From Psychrobacter sp. MF31 (lineage in GTDB: Bacteria; Pseudomonadota; Gammaproteobacteria; Pseudomonadales; Moraxellaceae), in NCBI RefSeq assembly GCF_012847335.1, contig NZ_JABBDX010000003.1:62001-126000 (forward strand): a stretch of DNA of 64,000 nt, read 5' to 3'. A program made the translations under genes and the position numbers. This document shows, in pieces, positions 63,126 to 64,000 of the stretch (position 1 is its first letter; every line of letters begins with the position of its first letter). The notes under the pieces were generated by a model. The model worked only from the letters and a program-made list of their open reading frames with translations. It was not told the DNA's origin and made no database searches.

Positions 63126-64000
63126 ATGCGACCAAACTTTGGTATGACCCACCAACTTTTCATCCTCAGCATGCTTTTAGCCGCGCTTGGCTTAGCGTCC
63201 TGCAAACGCCCTGAAGACAGCCGAGCCGCAACGCTTAGCCACAGCCAAAAGGCGCAAAAAGACAAGGCTAATTTGCCCATTATTATCGGTGACGACCGCG
63301 TTACCATGTCATCCGATCACATCTTGACCATCAAGCCATCGCGGTATCAGCCAAGTTTGGGGCTTCAAGGGTTGGTTGAGCCGATTAAACAAACCAAATT
63401 CAGCGCGGCTCAGGAGCTTATTATTGATCAAGTTTTGGTCAAAAAAGGTCAGCATATTGAAAAAAATACGCCGCTATTTATTGTTCATTTGCCCCAAAAA
63501 AGCGTTAACGAGATTGAAACTAGCCTTGGCGATGAAACCTCGCGCGTAAGCGATACCAATAACGAAAGTGATGCCAGCGATAATAAAAGCAATAACCTTG
63601 ATAGCAATGACAACAATGACGCCTCAAACGTAGCTTTGTCATCGGCTCAATCATCAACGCCGATCGTCATCAAAGCCAGCTATTCGGGGCAGGTTGCTGA
63701 TATCTTTGTCAATGATAACGATCAAATCACCGCCAAAAAGCCGCTGCTACAAATGGGCGATGACCGTGATTTGCGCTTTGTTGCTACCTTGCCGATAGAA
63801 GCAAAGCCGCAGTTGTCCGTTGGGCAAACGGTCAATTTTACCGCCGATCATCTTACCGACACTTTTAGCGGTCAAATCAGCAAACTACAAGATGGCAGCA
63901 AGCCTAATGAGCTTTTGGTCGTGGTTCATGTGATTAACAATGATATCAGCCGCGCCAAATTACGACCAAATATGATGGCAGCCGGTCGCGTTGATTATGG
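63126..64000 (+). CDS. Membrane-fusion (HlyD/RND adaptor) lipoprotein, 5' part
   Basis: The gene runs off the right edge; 291 codons are visible. The start is ATG 63126 or 63144 (GTG 63123 also in frame). The signal ends with lipobox LASC, so it is a lipoprotein. The body is an efflux-type membrane-fusion adaptor: a biotin-lipoyl half (QELIIDQVLVKKGQHIEKNTPLFIV), an interruption, then the second half (IVIKASYSGQVADIFVNDNDQITAKKPLLQMGDD) and a beta-barrel part (SVGQTVNFTADHL). In place of the usual alpha-helical hairpin is a ~50-residue Asp/Asn/Ser-rich linker (around 140-180). An RND or ABC pump partner presumably lies beyond the edge. Confidence 0.82.
   Translation, partial: MRPNFGMTHQLFILSMLLAALGLASCKRPEDSRAATLSHSQKAQKDKANLPIIIGDDRVTMSSDHILTIKPSRYQPSLGLQGLVEPIKQTKFSAAQELIIDQVLVKKGQHIEKNTPLFIVHLPQKSVNEIETSLGDETSRVSDTNNESDASDNKSNNLDSNDNNDASNVALSSAQSSTPIVIKASYSGQVADIFVNDNDQITAKKPLLQMGDDRDLRFVATLPIEAKPQLSVGQTVNFTADHLTDTFSGQISKLQDGSKPNELLVVVHVINNDISRAKLRPNMMAAGRVDY

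Overview
The window reads as a chromosomal stretch of a Moraxellaceae gammaproteobacterium, most like Psychrobacter or Moraxella. This rests on moderate-to-low GC, the pilGHIJK-chpABC twitching/chemosensory order, YgfB next to ZapA, an OxyR-AhpC pair and the overall protein character. Genus and species cannot be fixed from sequence reading alone. Nearly all genes look like core chromosome. The only clear mobile element is one tnpB-only IS200/IS605-type insertion at 18039-19287.

Layout. 1-6.1 kb: an exported protein cut by the window edge, lytic transglycosylase Slt, tRNA-modifying MiaB, a small basic protein and RNA ligase RtcB. 6.3-10.2 kb: a 28-codon ORF with its own promoter-like signals, a LysE exporter, ArgE, a nucleoside deaminase and a YgfB/UPF0149 protein. 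10.4-15.5 kb: a coiled-coil protein with ZapA, a Cys-rich membrane protein, glycyl-tRNA synthetase GlyQ-GlyS and a PspC protein. 16-19.7 kb: NadR-PnuC for nicotinamide riboside salvage, then an Mpo1-like (DUF962) gene split by the IS element. 19.7-26.8 kb: an HdhA-like SDR, a YetF protein with a zinc ribbon, gamma-glutamyltransferase, tRNA-Gly(GCC), an M48 lipoprotein protease, BolA, a SirB-like membrane protein, a small lipoprotein and thioredoxin 2.

27-31.7 kb is a sulfur-stress cluster: an ETHE1-like persulfide dioxygenase, a divergent BigR/SqrR-type repressor with the conserved Cys pair, a SulP transporter and two tandem DUF442 proteins. 31.7-37 kb is a peroxide-defence block: AhpF, a DUF465 protein, an SDR, AhpC and divergent OxyR. 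37-43.5 kb is a leftward cluster of imelysin lipoprotein, di-heme DUF1111 lipoprotein, second imelysin, DUF1513 propeller and YgjP-like zincin; its probable theme is iron, with a Fur-like site upstream. 43.7-49.7 kb holds an OmpA-family lipoprotein, an acyltransferase, an uncharacterised membrane protein, minCDE and cytochrome b561. 49.8-62.5 kb is the complete leftward Pil-Chp chemosensory system (pilG, pilH, pilI, pilJ, pilK, chpA, chpB, chpC). In that system the receptor PilJ almost entirely lacks a periplasmic domain. The window ends inside a lipoprotein membrane-fusion (HlyD/RND adaptor) gene.

The most interesting items are four. First, the IS insertion, whose precise removal restores the DUF962 reading frame and its family motif. 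Second, the 28-residue ORF behind a consensus -10, a perfect 10-bp inverted repeat and a near-perfect ribosome-binding site. Third, the un-fused BigR/ETHE1/DUF442/SulP cluster. Fourth, the receptor-less form of PilJ.
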